Of a DNA stretch of 64,000 nt, positions 11,371 to 22,266 are shown piece after piece. The stretch is taken from assembly GCA_903813345.2 (NCBI GenBank), contig CAIIXF020000005.1, positions 15,813,375-15,877,374 on the forward strand, written 5' to 3'. Source of the stretch: Owenia fusiformis (Eukaryota > Annelida > Polychaeta > Sabellida > Oweniidae). The notes under the pieces are model-generated. The model saw only the letters and a list, made by a program, of their open reading frames with translations, made no database searches and had not been told where the DNA came from. Both the position numbers and the translations under genes were made by a program. Within the stretch, counting starts at the first letter, position 1. Each line of letters begins with the position of its first letter.

Positions 11371-12155
11371 GTGAACAGAAAACAAACTATAAGCACGATT
11401 AAAGTCCCTTGAAAATGTGTTCACATTTGCAAGATTTACTGTACAATATTTGTATCACCAGTCAATCCCAATTATATTACATTCCAGACAACAATTGACA
11501 ATATGTTTTTGGAGCATTTTCAAGACAGGAACAAAGATTTGTAAGCTAAAAGATCTCTTTATATTATTTAACATTTCATCCGTCCATGTAGTGTAGATGT
11601 TTTGAATAGATATATTTTTATGAATGTAATTTGCTTAAAAGCATGTCATTGTTATTTTTAGCTTTTAATTAAATATTCCTGTTTTACTAATTATATATTA
11701 AAGATTCTTATTTGTGTATGTTATCTGTCATGTGTTATCAACTCACTGTTATGCAACTTGTTTTGTGATTTTTTAAATTCAGGTCACATGACAAAAGATA
11801 AACTGTTCATGTAATTGTTACTTTTTTGGAACTACAATTTTAATTTCTAAATACCTGAGTACAGAATGAAACCAACCTTATAAATACCATAATATATGAT
11901 TTCATATACTTTATGTGATGAAACAGTGTATAGTACAACAAATATTCCATTCCTTTGGCCCTTGAGCCAAGATTTTACTATGTTACCCTTTGACATTAGG
12001 TTATTAGTATACCCCCCTTGCCATCGAAGCATCAGGGAATATTACTTGTGATAGATGCATACATATTCGCTTCAATATAAGGAAATGGTTGTACATAGTG
12101 ATGATTGTTTTTGTTGATCATTATATTATGTTCATATTTTTGATGGAGAGCAACA

Positions 12156-12430
12156 AGAGGGGGAGAAACCCCAGGGTTCAAAGATGACATACGCTTATTA
12201 TGTAAATCTGTATTGAGATGACATCGTCGCTGATTGGTTTAGCGAATCATGATTGATCTAATTAATTAATCCAATCGTCGTTGATTGGTTTAAAACTAGG
12301 TCAATTTGAAAACTTTGAAAACCAAGATGGAGGGTAAACAAATATACATGTATGTACTTCCGGGAAAGGAGGTGCGCGAAGGAGGAAATCGTATGTCATC
12401 AATTGAATCATTGGGTTTTCCCTCCTCTTT
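12156..12430. mobile_element. 275-bp TIR element with 8-9 bp TSD
   Basis: Left end AGAGGGGGAGAAACCCCAG..., then CAAAGATGACATACG; right end CGTATGTCATCAATTGAATC followed by TTGGGTTTTCCCTCCTCTTT. The two ends form an imperfect inverted repeat of roughly 38 bp. AGAGCAACA flanks both sides (12,147-12,155 and 12,431-12,439), a 9-bp duplication (8 bp if one A belongs to the element). That size fits Mutator-like or hAT-like elements. No coding capacity. Two TTGATTGGTTTA-like internal motifs (CGCTGATTGGTTTA and CGTTGATTGGTTTA) form a small direct repeat. Confidence 0.88.
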
Positions 12431-12852
12431 AGAGCAACAGCCTATATGAGATTCTCTATTACCAAACATTGAGATTTTACATTACTTACATTTACAGCGA
12501 AGCTTATACTTCCTGTTATGATAGTTTTCAAAAATATACATTTAAAAACAAAATTAATTCTCAAATATCAAGATGGTTGTTTTGTTATATGAAGAATATG
12601 GTTACTATTTTGGATTTATGTATGTTTTAACAAAAGTTTATTATCCTAAATAGATGGCATGTTTGTATTGAACTTGTTTTAGCAGATCTCAAGTATTTAC
12701 TATTCAACTGTTGAATTCATTGTTATGAAAGATTAATCGAGAAATATACAAAATTAAGAAAAATGGATACTTTTTTGTTGAATTTAAGCTATAACAAAGG
12801 AGTGAATTGTGATAAAAGAATTTTTTGGGGGATCGTGATCAACTTTTTCTAT

Positions 12853-12977
12853 GTCACCACAAGAAGTGGTGACATATTGATAAAGTCACCAACTTTTTTG
12901 TGGACCGTGTTTGGCAGTTGCTGTTCAGTGTCTGTATCAAATGGCAGGTGGTGACATTTTATATGTCAATGCCTTGT
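12853..12977 (+). repeat. Dispersed GTGGTGAC-hairpin repeat, copy 3
   Basis: Best example of the family's hairpin: GTCACCAC, a 5-nt loop, then GTGGTGAC, a perfect 8-bp stem. It continues with CACCAACTTTTTTGTGGACC, GTGTTTGGCAGT, ATGGCAGGTGGTGACATT and ATGCCTTGTTT. Adjacent on the right is the GTCC-rich repeat and tandem array starting at about 13.04 kb. Confidence 0.8.
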
Positions 12978-13037
12978 TTTTATCTATTTTATTTATTTTT
13001 GAAATTTATTTATTTTCGAGCAAATCCTTATGTTTTT

Positions 13038-15345
13038 TAGCTCACATGGTGAGCTATTGCAATCGCTCACTTGTCCGTCTGTCTGTCCGTCCGTCCGTCC
13101 GTCCGTCCGTCTGTCCGTCCGTCAACAATAGTGGCACGTTTTAAAACCTCTGTCGATAGGATTCCTGTTTTAAGTTATTTCTGTTCAACATCAATACAGA
13201 AAACCCCCCTATGACTCCTGGTTCAAAAGCTCGCCTATTTTCAAAATGGCCGTCACTTTTGTCTCGCAAAATTCACTTTTAGCCCATTTCCTAGCTAACC
13301 TCTGTCGATAGGATTCCTGTTTTAAGTTATTTCTGTTCAACATCAATACAGAAAACCCCCCTATGACTCCTGGTTCAAAAGCTCGCCTATTTTCAAAATG
13401 GCCGTCACTTTTGTCTCGCGAAATTCACTTTTGGCTCATTTCCTAGCTTTACAAATAATTTCAGGTGTCCTACATTGTAAAAATCCATGTCAATGTAAAG
13501 ATTAGATATATGAAATAATTTTGTTACAAAAAATCAGCGAAAAATTGTATCCATTTTTTTATTTTCAGCCATTTTAGTTAACATTGATTTGTCTATCTGA
13601 CTCGCGAAATCCACTTTCTGTCAATAACAGTGGCATGTTTTAAAACCTCTGTCGATAGGATTCCTGTTTTAAGTTATTTCTGTTCAACATGAATTCAGAA
13701 AACTCCCCTATGACTCCTGGTTCAAAAGCTCGCCTATTTTCAAAATGGCCGCCATTTTTGTCTCGCGAAATTCACTTTTGACCCATTTCCTAGCCTTACA
13801 AATAATTTCAAGTGTCCTACATTGTAGAAGTCCATTGCAAAGTAAAGAGTAGATGTATGAAATAATTTTGTTATGAAAAATCAGCGAAAAATTATATCCA
13901 TTTATTTATTTTCAGCCATTTTAGTTAACATTGATTTGTCCATCTGTCTCGCAAAATTCACTTTTGGACCATTTACCTTTAACCCTCTGTCGATAGGAAT
14001 CCCATTTTAAGTTATTTTTGTTCAACATCAATACAAAAAATTCTCCTATGACTCTTGGTTCAAAAGCTCGGCTATTTTCAAAATGGCCGTCACTTTTGTC
14101 TCGCGAAATTCACTTTTGACCCATTTCCTAGCATTACAAATAATTTCAGGTGTCCTACATTGTAAAAATCCATGTCAATGTAAAGGGTAGATATATGAAA
14201 TAATTTTGTTACAAAAAATCAGCGAAAAATTGTATCCATTTTTTTATTTTCAGCCATTTTAGTTAACATTGATTTGTTTATCTGACTCGCGAAATCCACT
14301 TTCTGTGGCACGTTTTAAAAACTCTGTCGATAGGATTCCTGTTTTAAGTTATTTCTGTTCAACATCAATTCAGAAAACTAACCTATGACTCCTGGTTTAA
14401 AAGCTCGCCTATTTTCAAAATGGCCGCCATTTTTGTCTCGCGAAATTCACTTTTGACCCATTTCCTAGCTTTACAAATAATTTCAAGTGTCCTACATTGT
14501 AAAAATCCATGTCAATGTAAAGAGTAGATGTATGAAATAATTTTGTTACGAAAAATCAGCGAAAAATTATATCCATTTATTTATTTTCAGCCATTTTAGT
14601 TAACATTGATTTGTCCATCTGTCTCGCAAAATCCACTTTTTGACCATTTACCTTAAACCCTCTGTCGATAGGATTCCCATTTTAAGTTAATTTTGTTCAA
14701 CATCAATACAAAAAACTCTCCTATGACTCTTGGTTCAAAAGCTCGCCTATTTTCAAAATGGTTGCCATTCTTGTTTCGCAAAATTCACTTTTTGCCCATT
14801 TCCTAGCTTTACAAATAATTTCAGCTGTCCTGCATTGTAAAAAGCCATGTCACTGTAAAAGGTAGTTGTATGAAATAATTTTGTTACAAATAATCAGCAA
14901 AATATTATATCCGTTTTTTTATTTTCAGCCATTTTAGTTAACATTGATTTGTCCATCTGTCTCGGGAAATCCTCTTTTGGACCATTTGCTTAAAACCTCT
15001 GTCAATAGGATTCCAGTTTCAAGTTATTTTTGTACAACATCAATACAAGAAACTCCCCTATGACTCCTGGTTCAAAAGCTTGCCTGATTTCAAAATGGTC
15101 GCCATTTTTGTCTCGCGAAATTCAATTTTGGCCCATTTCCTAGCTTTACAAATAATTTTAGGTGTCTTGCATTGCAAAAAGCCATGTCACTGTAAAGAGT
15201 AGTTGTATGAAATAATTTTGTTACAAATTATTGGCAAAAAATTATATCCGTTTTTTTTTCAGCCATTTTAACTGACTGAGAGTCAGATGGCTTGAAATAA
15301 TTTTGTAACAAAAAATCAGCAAAAAATGTGACCATGTGAGCCCAG
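13038..15345. repeat. ~337-bp tandem array with GTCC microsatellite head
   Basis: Starts with TAGCTCACATGGTGAGCT (palindromic), then a CCGTCCGTCCGTCC run, then six to seven units marked by CTCTGTCGATAGGATTCC at about 13,148, 13,300, 13,648, 13,985, 14,322, 14,660 and 14,996. The first interval is about 150 bp, later ones about 337 bp. Each full unit contains TCAAAAGCTCGCCTATTTTC, TTTGTCTCGCGAAATTCACT, TTTACAAATAATTTCAGGTG and TTTTCAGCCATTTTAGTTAA. The array ends near ACCATGTGAGCCC, inverse to the start motif. Two unit types alternate (see findings). No ORF is conserved through the units. Confidence 0.9.
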
Positions 15346-15360
15346 TACCCATGGTACTAA

Positions 15361-18300
15361 TTTTTTTTGAGATATTTAACATCAACCTGAAAGACCTGGT
15401 ATTGTGTCGAAAAGATATATAAGGATGATTTGAGACGAAAAAAGATATCAAAAAAAGATATCAATTAGGCTAATTGAATATTTCAGATAACATACAATAT
15501 TTCAAATTTATTTTTCAAAATCATTTTGAACAATCAGATTTAACTCAATGTACATGTTTGTTATTAATTCTGCATCCACTTTTTCTTACTACCCTTTTCC
15601 AAAGTTTGTGCGAGGCTCTGACTACACTCAGGGCACACACAGAGGCATCTCTCAAACTAGCGTACCCCTACATTCCTCTGGAGAGATGCATGGGCTGAAT
15701 GGGTACCTCTCTGGTATCACATTTAATTCAGTGGAGAATTTAAGTTCCTCTCCATCCTGGTTGTCAAACACAATCTATAATCAGACGCAAGACACGTGTA
15801 CTATTTGAAAAGTTGGGAAGCTTAGAGTTAGAGCGTGTTTAAGAAGTAACTGAACTTTATATTCTTCATTTTTATATCATCACCAAGAAACATTGCATTA
15901 TTAGGGCCTACCTCCTTTTGAGACAAGATATTGGCGATACACTTTTGGTTGCATTAGTCAAGTAAATGCTTATTACATCCCGGGAATTGATCTCTTATTC
16001 CTCTCTTATATTACGCCTCTCTATCCCCTCATTATTTATTCCATGCACAGGAGGTTTTCATGTAAGTGGGAGTCTGAGACCCAACAGTGCGTTATACACT
16101 CAAAACCACTTAAGTGTGAAATCAATTTTGTCAAAAAGTGAAAAAAATTCTAAAATATTTTTTTCAAATAGACATATAGTATATATCTGTATACAATTGT
16201 ACATTCGTTACCAAAGGCATTGAAGTAAACTCCAAGGAAAAATAGGCGAATTTTCAAATTGAAATTAGGGTCCGTCTCAAACATGTCGATTTTCACATCT
16301 TGACCCCCTGATTAATATGTCAAGCTATTCAAATTAGAATGCAACATTTTCAAAAAACCAAGAAAGTTCCTCATGGTACTTAACTGTCCTTTAAAATCGC
16401 AAATGGATTTGGACTGCAAGCTTTTCCTTTTTGATGTGCATCACTTGTCAACATGAACCAATAAAATCTATCATTTTTCTCGATTTTTTTACTTACCTTT
16501 TGTTTTTCATTTGAATAAAATTGAAAGGGTCGACTTTATTGAAACATGAATCGATGCGATCATGAAAAATGATCCTAAAGACGATAAAAAATGATAACAG
16601 TTTTATTTGGGAAGAATAGATCATTACGCTATTTCACTATTCAACCGCATGTCGATTTTCACAAGACAATTAGAAACAAATGACAATGATTTAGAAAGTT
16701 CATTTTAGGGAACGCTTACTTCACGAATCGACATTTTTGATATGTAGGATATAATTAGCTGAATTGAGAAGCATCCAGTTTGTATTTGTATCCAAATATG
16801 ACGACGTTTATGTAAAATTTTCTTTCAAAACCCGACATACGTAAAACATGATCTAGATTTCTAGATCTGAAATGTTCCTTTAACATATTTCAAATCAAGA
16901 ACCCTACTCGAGTGCACGTTATCAATTGAAACATATGATATTGATGTCGAGTCGAGTCCAGTAAGGCTGACGTATACGTATAGTTCAATCATAAAAATCA
17001 TCTGCACCTGTGTAGAGACGTTTCTCTTGACACCATTATCCGCGGAGCGCTTCGCCGATAACCTCCCCCCCCTCTCTCTCCAAGTTTCTATCACAAGACT
17101 TTTTTCCATGACCACCGGAAGTGTTTTTATTACTATGCTTTGCTTCATTCTGAGATTTTGTTTTAGTAGCTATAATTTCTGCTTTAGAGAAACAAATTTC
17201 TTTCTTGTCAGACTCGATCCATTTTTCCGGATTTCTGATTTCACATCTCATGATTAACTTTCGCTATTAAATTTGTTTCTTCTGAGGTTTTGTTTGAAGC
17301 TCTTGAAGTCTATATATTTTAGTGGTCTACCCCCCGTTTTATTTTTCGAAGAGGGGAAAAATCATCTCGCTTTTGTTGCCTCTATCGTCGCATGCGCATC
17401 TTGTGCTTATTATGTTTCTATAATGCTAGTTAATTCGATTGGCGATATTTTTCAATGAGGAACGTAATCTTATTCACCTCATCTCTTGATTTTTTGATTT
17501 ATTTTATTCTCGGACATTGATTTGCAACGAATTACGTTTGACGAGGGCATTTCGAATCTTGTACATCAGATCGTAATGTATCTAGTAGATCAGATCGTAA
17601 TAATGAAATTAGAAAGTAATGATAAGCAAATAAACATCGTTGAAAAGCTATAAAATCTTTCGCATTACAAATAAGAGATGCCTGTTTATGCTGTTCACCA
17701 TTGAGAATGATGCATTCATTGAAAAGGAAACTAAACCCAAACGTTCATAGACTTTATAATTGAAGTCAGCAATCCCCGGGAATGCACTGAACGAAACGTT
17801 ATTTACAGAGGTTGACACATTTTGGGCTATAATGGTCTTCATACTGATTTTTGTAGTGAAAATCTTTCGGTAAATTATGCTTATGGAAGTTCCAAATAAC
17901 TTATCATCTGCGTGCATGTAACGTATTTTTGTAAAGACGTATAAAATGGAAAAGGGTACGCTGAACAAAGAGAAAACTCTTTAGCTGTTATCTTTTCATT
18001 GTCTATCAATATTGATCTTTATGCGTAATTATCGGAAAACTGTTATGCATGTGTTATCAGTGTATTGGTAATCATATAAAATCAAATCAATCCATTTGTG
18101 ATTTATAGAAATGACTGATTCACTGCTTTGAGTTCAATGGTATAACCATGTCGATTTTCACGCATGTCGATTGTCACAGTTTCACACCATATTCGCTCAT
18201 AGATGGGGTCGTGCTGGTTATTTCGTAAAATGTTTTAGTGAAAACAGAGTGGATATATTGTTTTCTTGAATAGTGTCCGTCTTTACACTAGAATGCTGCC

Positions 18301-19420
18301 CATGTGTGAATTACATCTTGGTCGTTTTTCACAAGAAAAATGGTGAATTTTCAGAAATGTTCAGATAATGCTCATTATAATTCAATCACAATTATTATCA
18401 CGATTTAGAACATGCTGGTCTGATAAACTGAATCAAGGACTTGCTTACCACATATAACTTATTTTTCTCGGATTTCCCTAATGCCGTGTGGGTGTGTTTA
18501 AACGACCATGTCGATTTTCACAGAATTTTTTTTACATTTACTTTATTTGGTCTATATAATCGGTAATAGGTTGAGATCAAATACAGTGCTCTCATCACAC
18601 TCTGAATGAATGTTCTCTATGCCAGCATAACCAAAATTAAAAGATGCGACCATTTATTATTGAGATATGACATAATTTCAAAAGCGTGTTGTCCTGTTAC
18701 ATTGACAATTTCACGAAATTCACAATTTTGAAGCCAGATATCAAAGCTAATTACAATCGGAACGATCAAAAAAGTATGCTGACGTAGTTCATATAAATGC
18801 ATTATATTTTAGAATACATAAAATGATGAACAAACATAGGTTTAGTTTCAGCTATGTTCAATTACATCAAAAATTTCAATTTTTAACACTTATTTGTTTT
18901 CACTGTATAACACATTTAAAAAGTGACTTCTAGGCTAGTGTGCGGAATTGTTAATATGTAGTATAGAAGGAAAGGGGGGGGGGGTAAACAATGGCTTTAT
19001 GTAAAACTAGACCACTTGCCTCAATGAAGAATCCGAGCCAACCAGTTGCTGGTTCATCCATTGTGACTCTCCAATGTCCCTGCTCCTACGAGAAAACATA
19101 TATGAACCAGGCCACAGGAAAAGGGGTCTTACCACAGATTTTTTCAATATTCTGATTTTTTGTTTATCTTAGAAAGCACAAAGAGACCTTTCAAATGAGC
19201 CATGGCTTATGTCTTAACTATTTTTCCTTGCATATATAGACCAAAAAGTCTGATTTGAATTTAGCACATTTTACTCTTAATCTTGGGCACATTTTTGGCT
19301 CTGTAGCACAATTCTAATTTTTGTGATAAGACCGGTTTTCCTATAGCCAGGCTCATATCAACAGAAGGTAACTGTTACGGTGACTAAAGTTTCCGTAGTC
19401 ATTTCAGAATTTTCAGAAGG
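15361..19420. other. Gene-free stretch with a clustered 16-mer
   Basis: No exon is supported; the 106-codon minus-strand ORF at 17,648-17,968 has no recognisable motif. The main structure is five near-identical copies of CATGTCGATTTTCACA between 16,282 and 18,523, absent from the rest of the window as far as I can see. A G-run lies at about 18,974-18,984. Confidence 0.5.
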
Positions 19421-19479
19421 AAGAAAATTCACACATTGCTAGGCAAGATGTGTCCGATTCCAGCCAATCCGAACACAGT

Positions 19480-19790
19480 ATTTTATATAACTGCAGTCCA
19501 TTATAGCATCCAAGGTCACACATGTGGTTGTCAAGGTGACAACTTGACTCACATTTTGAAATCGATGCTTTGCCAACTTGACCATTGCAAAAAAATCATT
19601 AAAATGTGTTATTTCGTATCTTTTAAAGTGACACGGTAGAGAATATTTTGCATTGTGTGAAAAGAATTAAAGCCGAAGACTCAGTTGTTGTTTCCAAAAA
19701 TTAACACTCGATGCTGCGTAGAAAGCAACACCTTTAAGGAATGGTCACTCTACATTGCACCAGTGCTTAAATCCTTAAATGTATAACTTT
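19480..19790 (+). repeat. Dispersed repeat, copy shared with 33.5 kb and 58.9 kb
   Basis: Contains in order CATCCAAGGTCAC, ATGTGGTTGTCAAGGTGACA, GTGTGAAAAGAATTAAAGCC, AACACTCGATGCTGCG, AGCAACACCTTTAAGGAATG and TGCTTAAATCCTTAAA. The same order occurs on the plus strand at 33,540-33,830 and, inverted and internally shortened, at 58,905-59,055. No terminal repeats or target duplication were identified. Confidence 0.8.
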
Positions 19791-19840
19791 TTAATATTGC
19801 TCTTTGTTTATCGGTTTAAAACGAGGACAATAGATAAAAA

Positions 19841-20203
19841 TCTTTCGGAATTAATAAAAACATTTCCAGTTACCCTGCTGACAAAGTGACACAGTTTCAT
19901 CCTCAAAAGATTTGTGACTTTATAGTGACGGTGCGGCCACCCTTGTCACGTTAGAACTAGTAATTATAATTCCAAAATACATTTTTGAGTCATTTTTGAT
20001 TCCACTTATGACGCAGACAGATCTTTCGGAATTAATAAAAACATTTCCAGTTACCCTGCTGACAAAGTGACACAGTTTCATCTTCAAAAGATTTGTGACT
20101 TTATAGTGACGGTGCGGCCACCCTTGTCACGTTAGAACTAGTAATTATAATTCCAAAATACATTTATGAGTCATTTTTGATTCCACTTATGACGCAGACA
20201 GAT
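19841..20203 (+). repeat. Recent 181-bp tandem duplication
   Basis: Two adjacent copies begin TCTTTCGGAATTAATAAAAA and run to ATGACGCAGACAGA. They differ at only about two positions (CATCCTC/CATCTTC; ATTTTTGAG/ATTTATGAG) over 181 bp, so the duplication is recent or kept similar by conversion. The unit has no ORF of note. Confidence 0.93.
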
Positions 20204-20566
20204 TAAATATTTATATTTAAGAATATCAAAGTTATGGAATCCCCAGAACCAATCCATGAAAGCAAAACTAAGTGGAAGTCATTTCTGAAAAATATTGTGA
20301 ATAAATTACATTAGTGACACTAACTTGGTAATAAACGTAAACGATAATAAGATTTTATGAGTCATAACTGCCCATATTTTCCAAAACCAGACATCTAAAT
20401 CAGTAAATTATAATTTATGAATATATTAAGTCATAGTAACTTTTACTGTTTTGTAAAATAGTAACACCAAAAATGTCACTTGTGACGACGCATTCTTAGA
20501 AGACTGTAGCTCTTTAAGTTGCATTCTGGCGTGAATGCTACGTTCCAAAACTAATTCTTGCTAAAT

Positions 20567-22260
20567 CCTCAGTCACATTTGATCTACGGTGGCCGTACGG
20601 CGGCCGTAGTTTCACAAAATCGATATAGAAATCGACATTGTACTGCTTATCCTGGCAGACACCTCGTCGCTTTTTTAACATCCTTTGAGAAATATTCCTC
20701 TCTCACAGAAGTTGTCAATTAATTGTATAACTTTTATCGATTATTATTAATCTTGAGTCATCATTTCTTTATTATTCAATTGTACATAATCTCACCACGT
20801 AAAGGGATTATTACCATCGTGTTCTTTGATTGCCATCATCGAACCAACTTCGTATAACTAAGTTCGTATTTTAATCCCTAACTTTACGTTCATATTTCTG
20901 ACTGAGTTATAGCCGCCATTTCGAATATTTTTCGCCTCTTCGCTCTTTTAAACAACGTTTTATAAGTGTTGGCTCCGGATAGAGCTGCGCGACAAGTGAT
21001 GACATGGTGCACACACTTTATTCTTAAACCTACAATAGAGGTCCGATCCTGGATTCTGGGGTATTCCCTCCTTACTGTTGGTGAATCCGAATTCAATGAC
21101 GAATGGACACTATGTATAATAATATACAATATAAATCTTATTTTCAAAAAGGTTTGTTTTAAAATATCAGTTAGATTCCACATTATCAAATCACCATCTC
21201 TTCCACCCATAAAAAACTAAAGAAAAAAGAAAATATGATGAACACGTTCAATAGTAATTAGTCGGATCTTTTCCTTTTGGTAATAACGTCGGTCAGTGAG
21301 TAAGTGATCGTGAATGAATAGAAATCGGGTTAATTTCAAACCCTACTCGACATAATTTTATTGGCCGATTATTAGCTTGTTTGGCCCAACTTCTCATTTA
21401 TTACCACATATGTCGTACATACAGTAGTTTAGACACCTGAGCAGTTTGGCCAAGTGGGTACAACTGTGGTCGAATGTACCGGGGGATACAGAGGTCCCGC
21501 GTTCGAGCCCCAGGTACGGAGTTGTTGATCATTGTCACTACGGACACTCGGTCCGAAGGTCCAACCGTATACCGGCCCTTGGCATGGGTTGGTTCTCTGG
21601 CCGCTCTTGTCAGAGACAGATTGTGAGACTGTGGTTGGTTCCTCCACTAACGTGCTTTGTTAGACTCCGGGAGTCATACAGTATGGTAGCGAGCCCCCAC
21701 CAAGGGCAGTAGTGGAACGACACGAATCGGTCCCAGTATGGTTGCCTTGCAACTGAAGAGACTCGAGGAAATCATGCCATTCGCGGTGACCCAGAAAAGA
21801 CTTTTGATTTTTGATACAATTTTTTAAATTCAAATAAAGCATGATGGCTGTAGCGTAGCCAGGGTATGATTTGAGAAATATTCCTCAATGTTGAGTTCAC
21901 GCGTGGAGTTGAAAAAATTGTTAAAGTTGTAAATTGTTTTAACTTTTATCAATTTTTTATTCAATTATGCTAATAATCTCATCACGTAACATCATCATGT
22001 TCTTCTATTGCCATCATCGAACTAAGCTCATTTTCCAATGGTGTTTCATAAGGATAACTTCACAATCATATTTCCGACGAATTATTTGTATTTTTCCGAC
22101 TGAGTTTTTTTGAAGCGCTTCTTCGCTTGGGAATATTTTTCGCCACTCCGTTTTTTCTTCCTTGCTACACTGTAAATCCTTATATTTTATGATGCATAGT
22201 TTTTCGGTTTTTGGAAGCTACGGTCTTCATACGGTTGCCGTAGATCAAATGTGACTGAGG
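20567..22260. mobile_element. 1.7-kb TIR element in the AprA-like gene
   Basis: The left end CCTCAGTCACATTTGATCTA and the right end, its exact inverse followed by further imperfect matching (CGG..CCGTA....CCGTAG), form terminal inverted repeats of roughly 40 bp. The inside holds two diverged direct repeats (about 20,691-20,950 and 21,870-22,150, sharing GAGAAATATTCCTC, ATTGCCATCATCGAAC, GAATATTTTTCGCC) and a nested tRNA-derived SINE. No transposase ORF is visible. No convincing target duplication was found. The right end lies only 6 bp from the splice donor of an AprA-like exon, so the insertion sits just inside that intron. The direct repeats could mean two nested copies of one element. Confidence 0.72.
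21440..21842 (+). mobile_element. tRNA-derived SINE
   Basis: Contains a pol III A box, TGGCCAAGTGG (21,447-21,457), and a B box, GTTCGAGCCC (21,501-21,510), spaced as in a tRNA. The folded head is not a clean tRNA and is followed by a long tail (ACTCGGTCCGAAGGTCC, TTGGTTCCTCCACTAACG) ending near an AT-rich CAAATAAAGC. This is the layout of a tRNA-derived SINE, not a functional tRNA gene. It is nested inside the 1.7-kb TIR element. The exact ends are uncertain. Confidence 0.75.
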
Positions 22261-22266
22261 CATTAC

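Noticed and set aside
15548-15808. Plus-strand ORFs of 74 and 86 codons after the tandem array
   Set aside because: Overlapping frames with no conserved motif and no splice context. Treated as chance.
17648-17968. 106-codon minus-strand ORF
   Set aside because: Serine/valine-rich, with no recognisable domain and no supporting splice or neighbour context. It lies among repeated motifs in gene-free DNA.
20890-21220. Overlapping ORFs on both strands within the 1.7-kb element
   Set aside because: Neither frame contains recognisable transposase motifs. They overlap each other on opposite strands and are likely non-coding.
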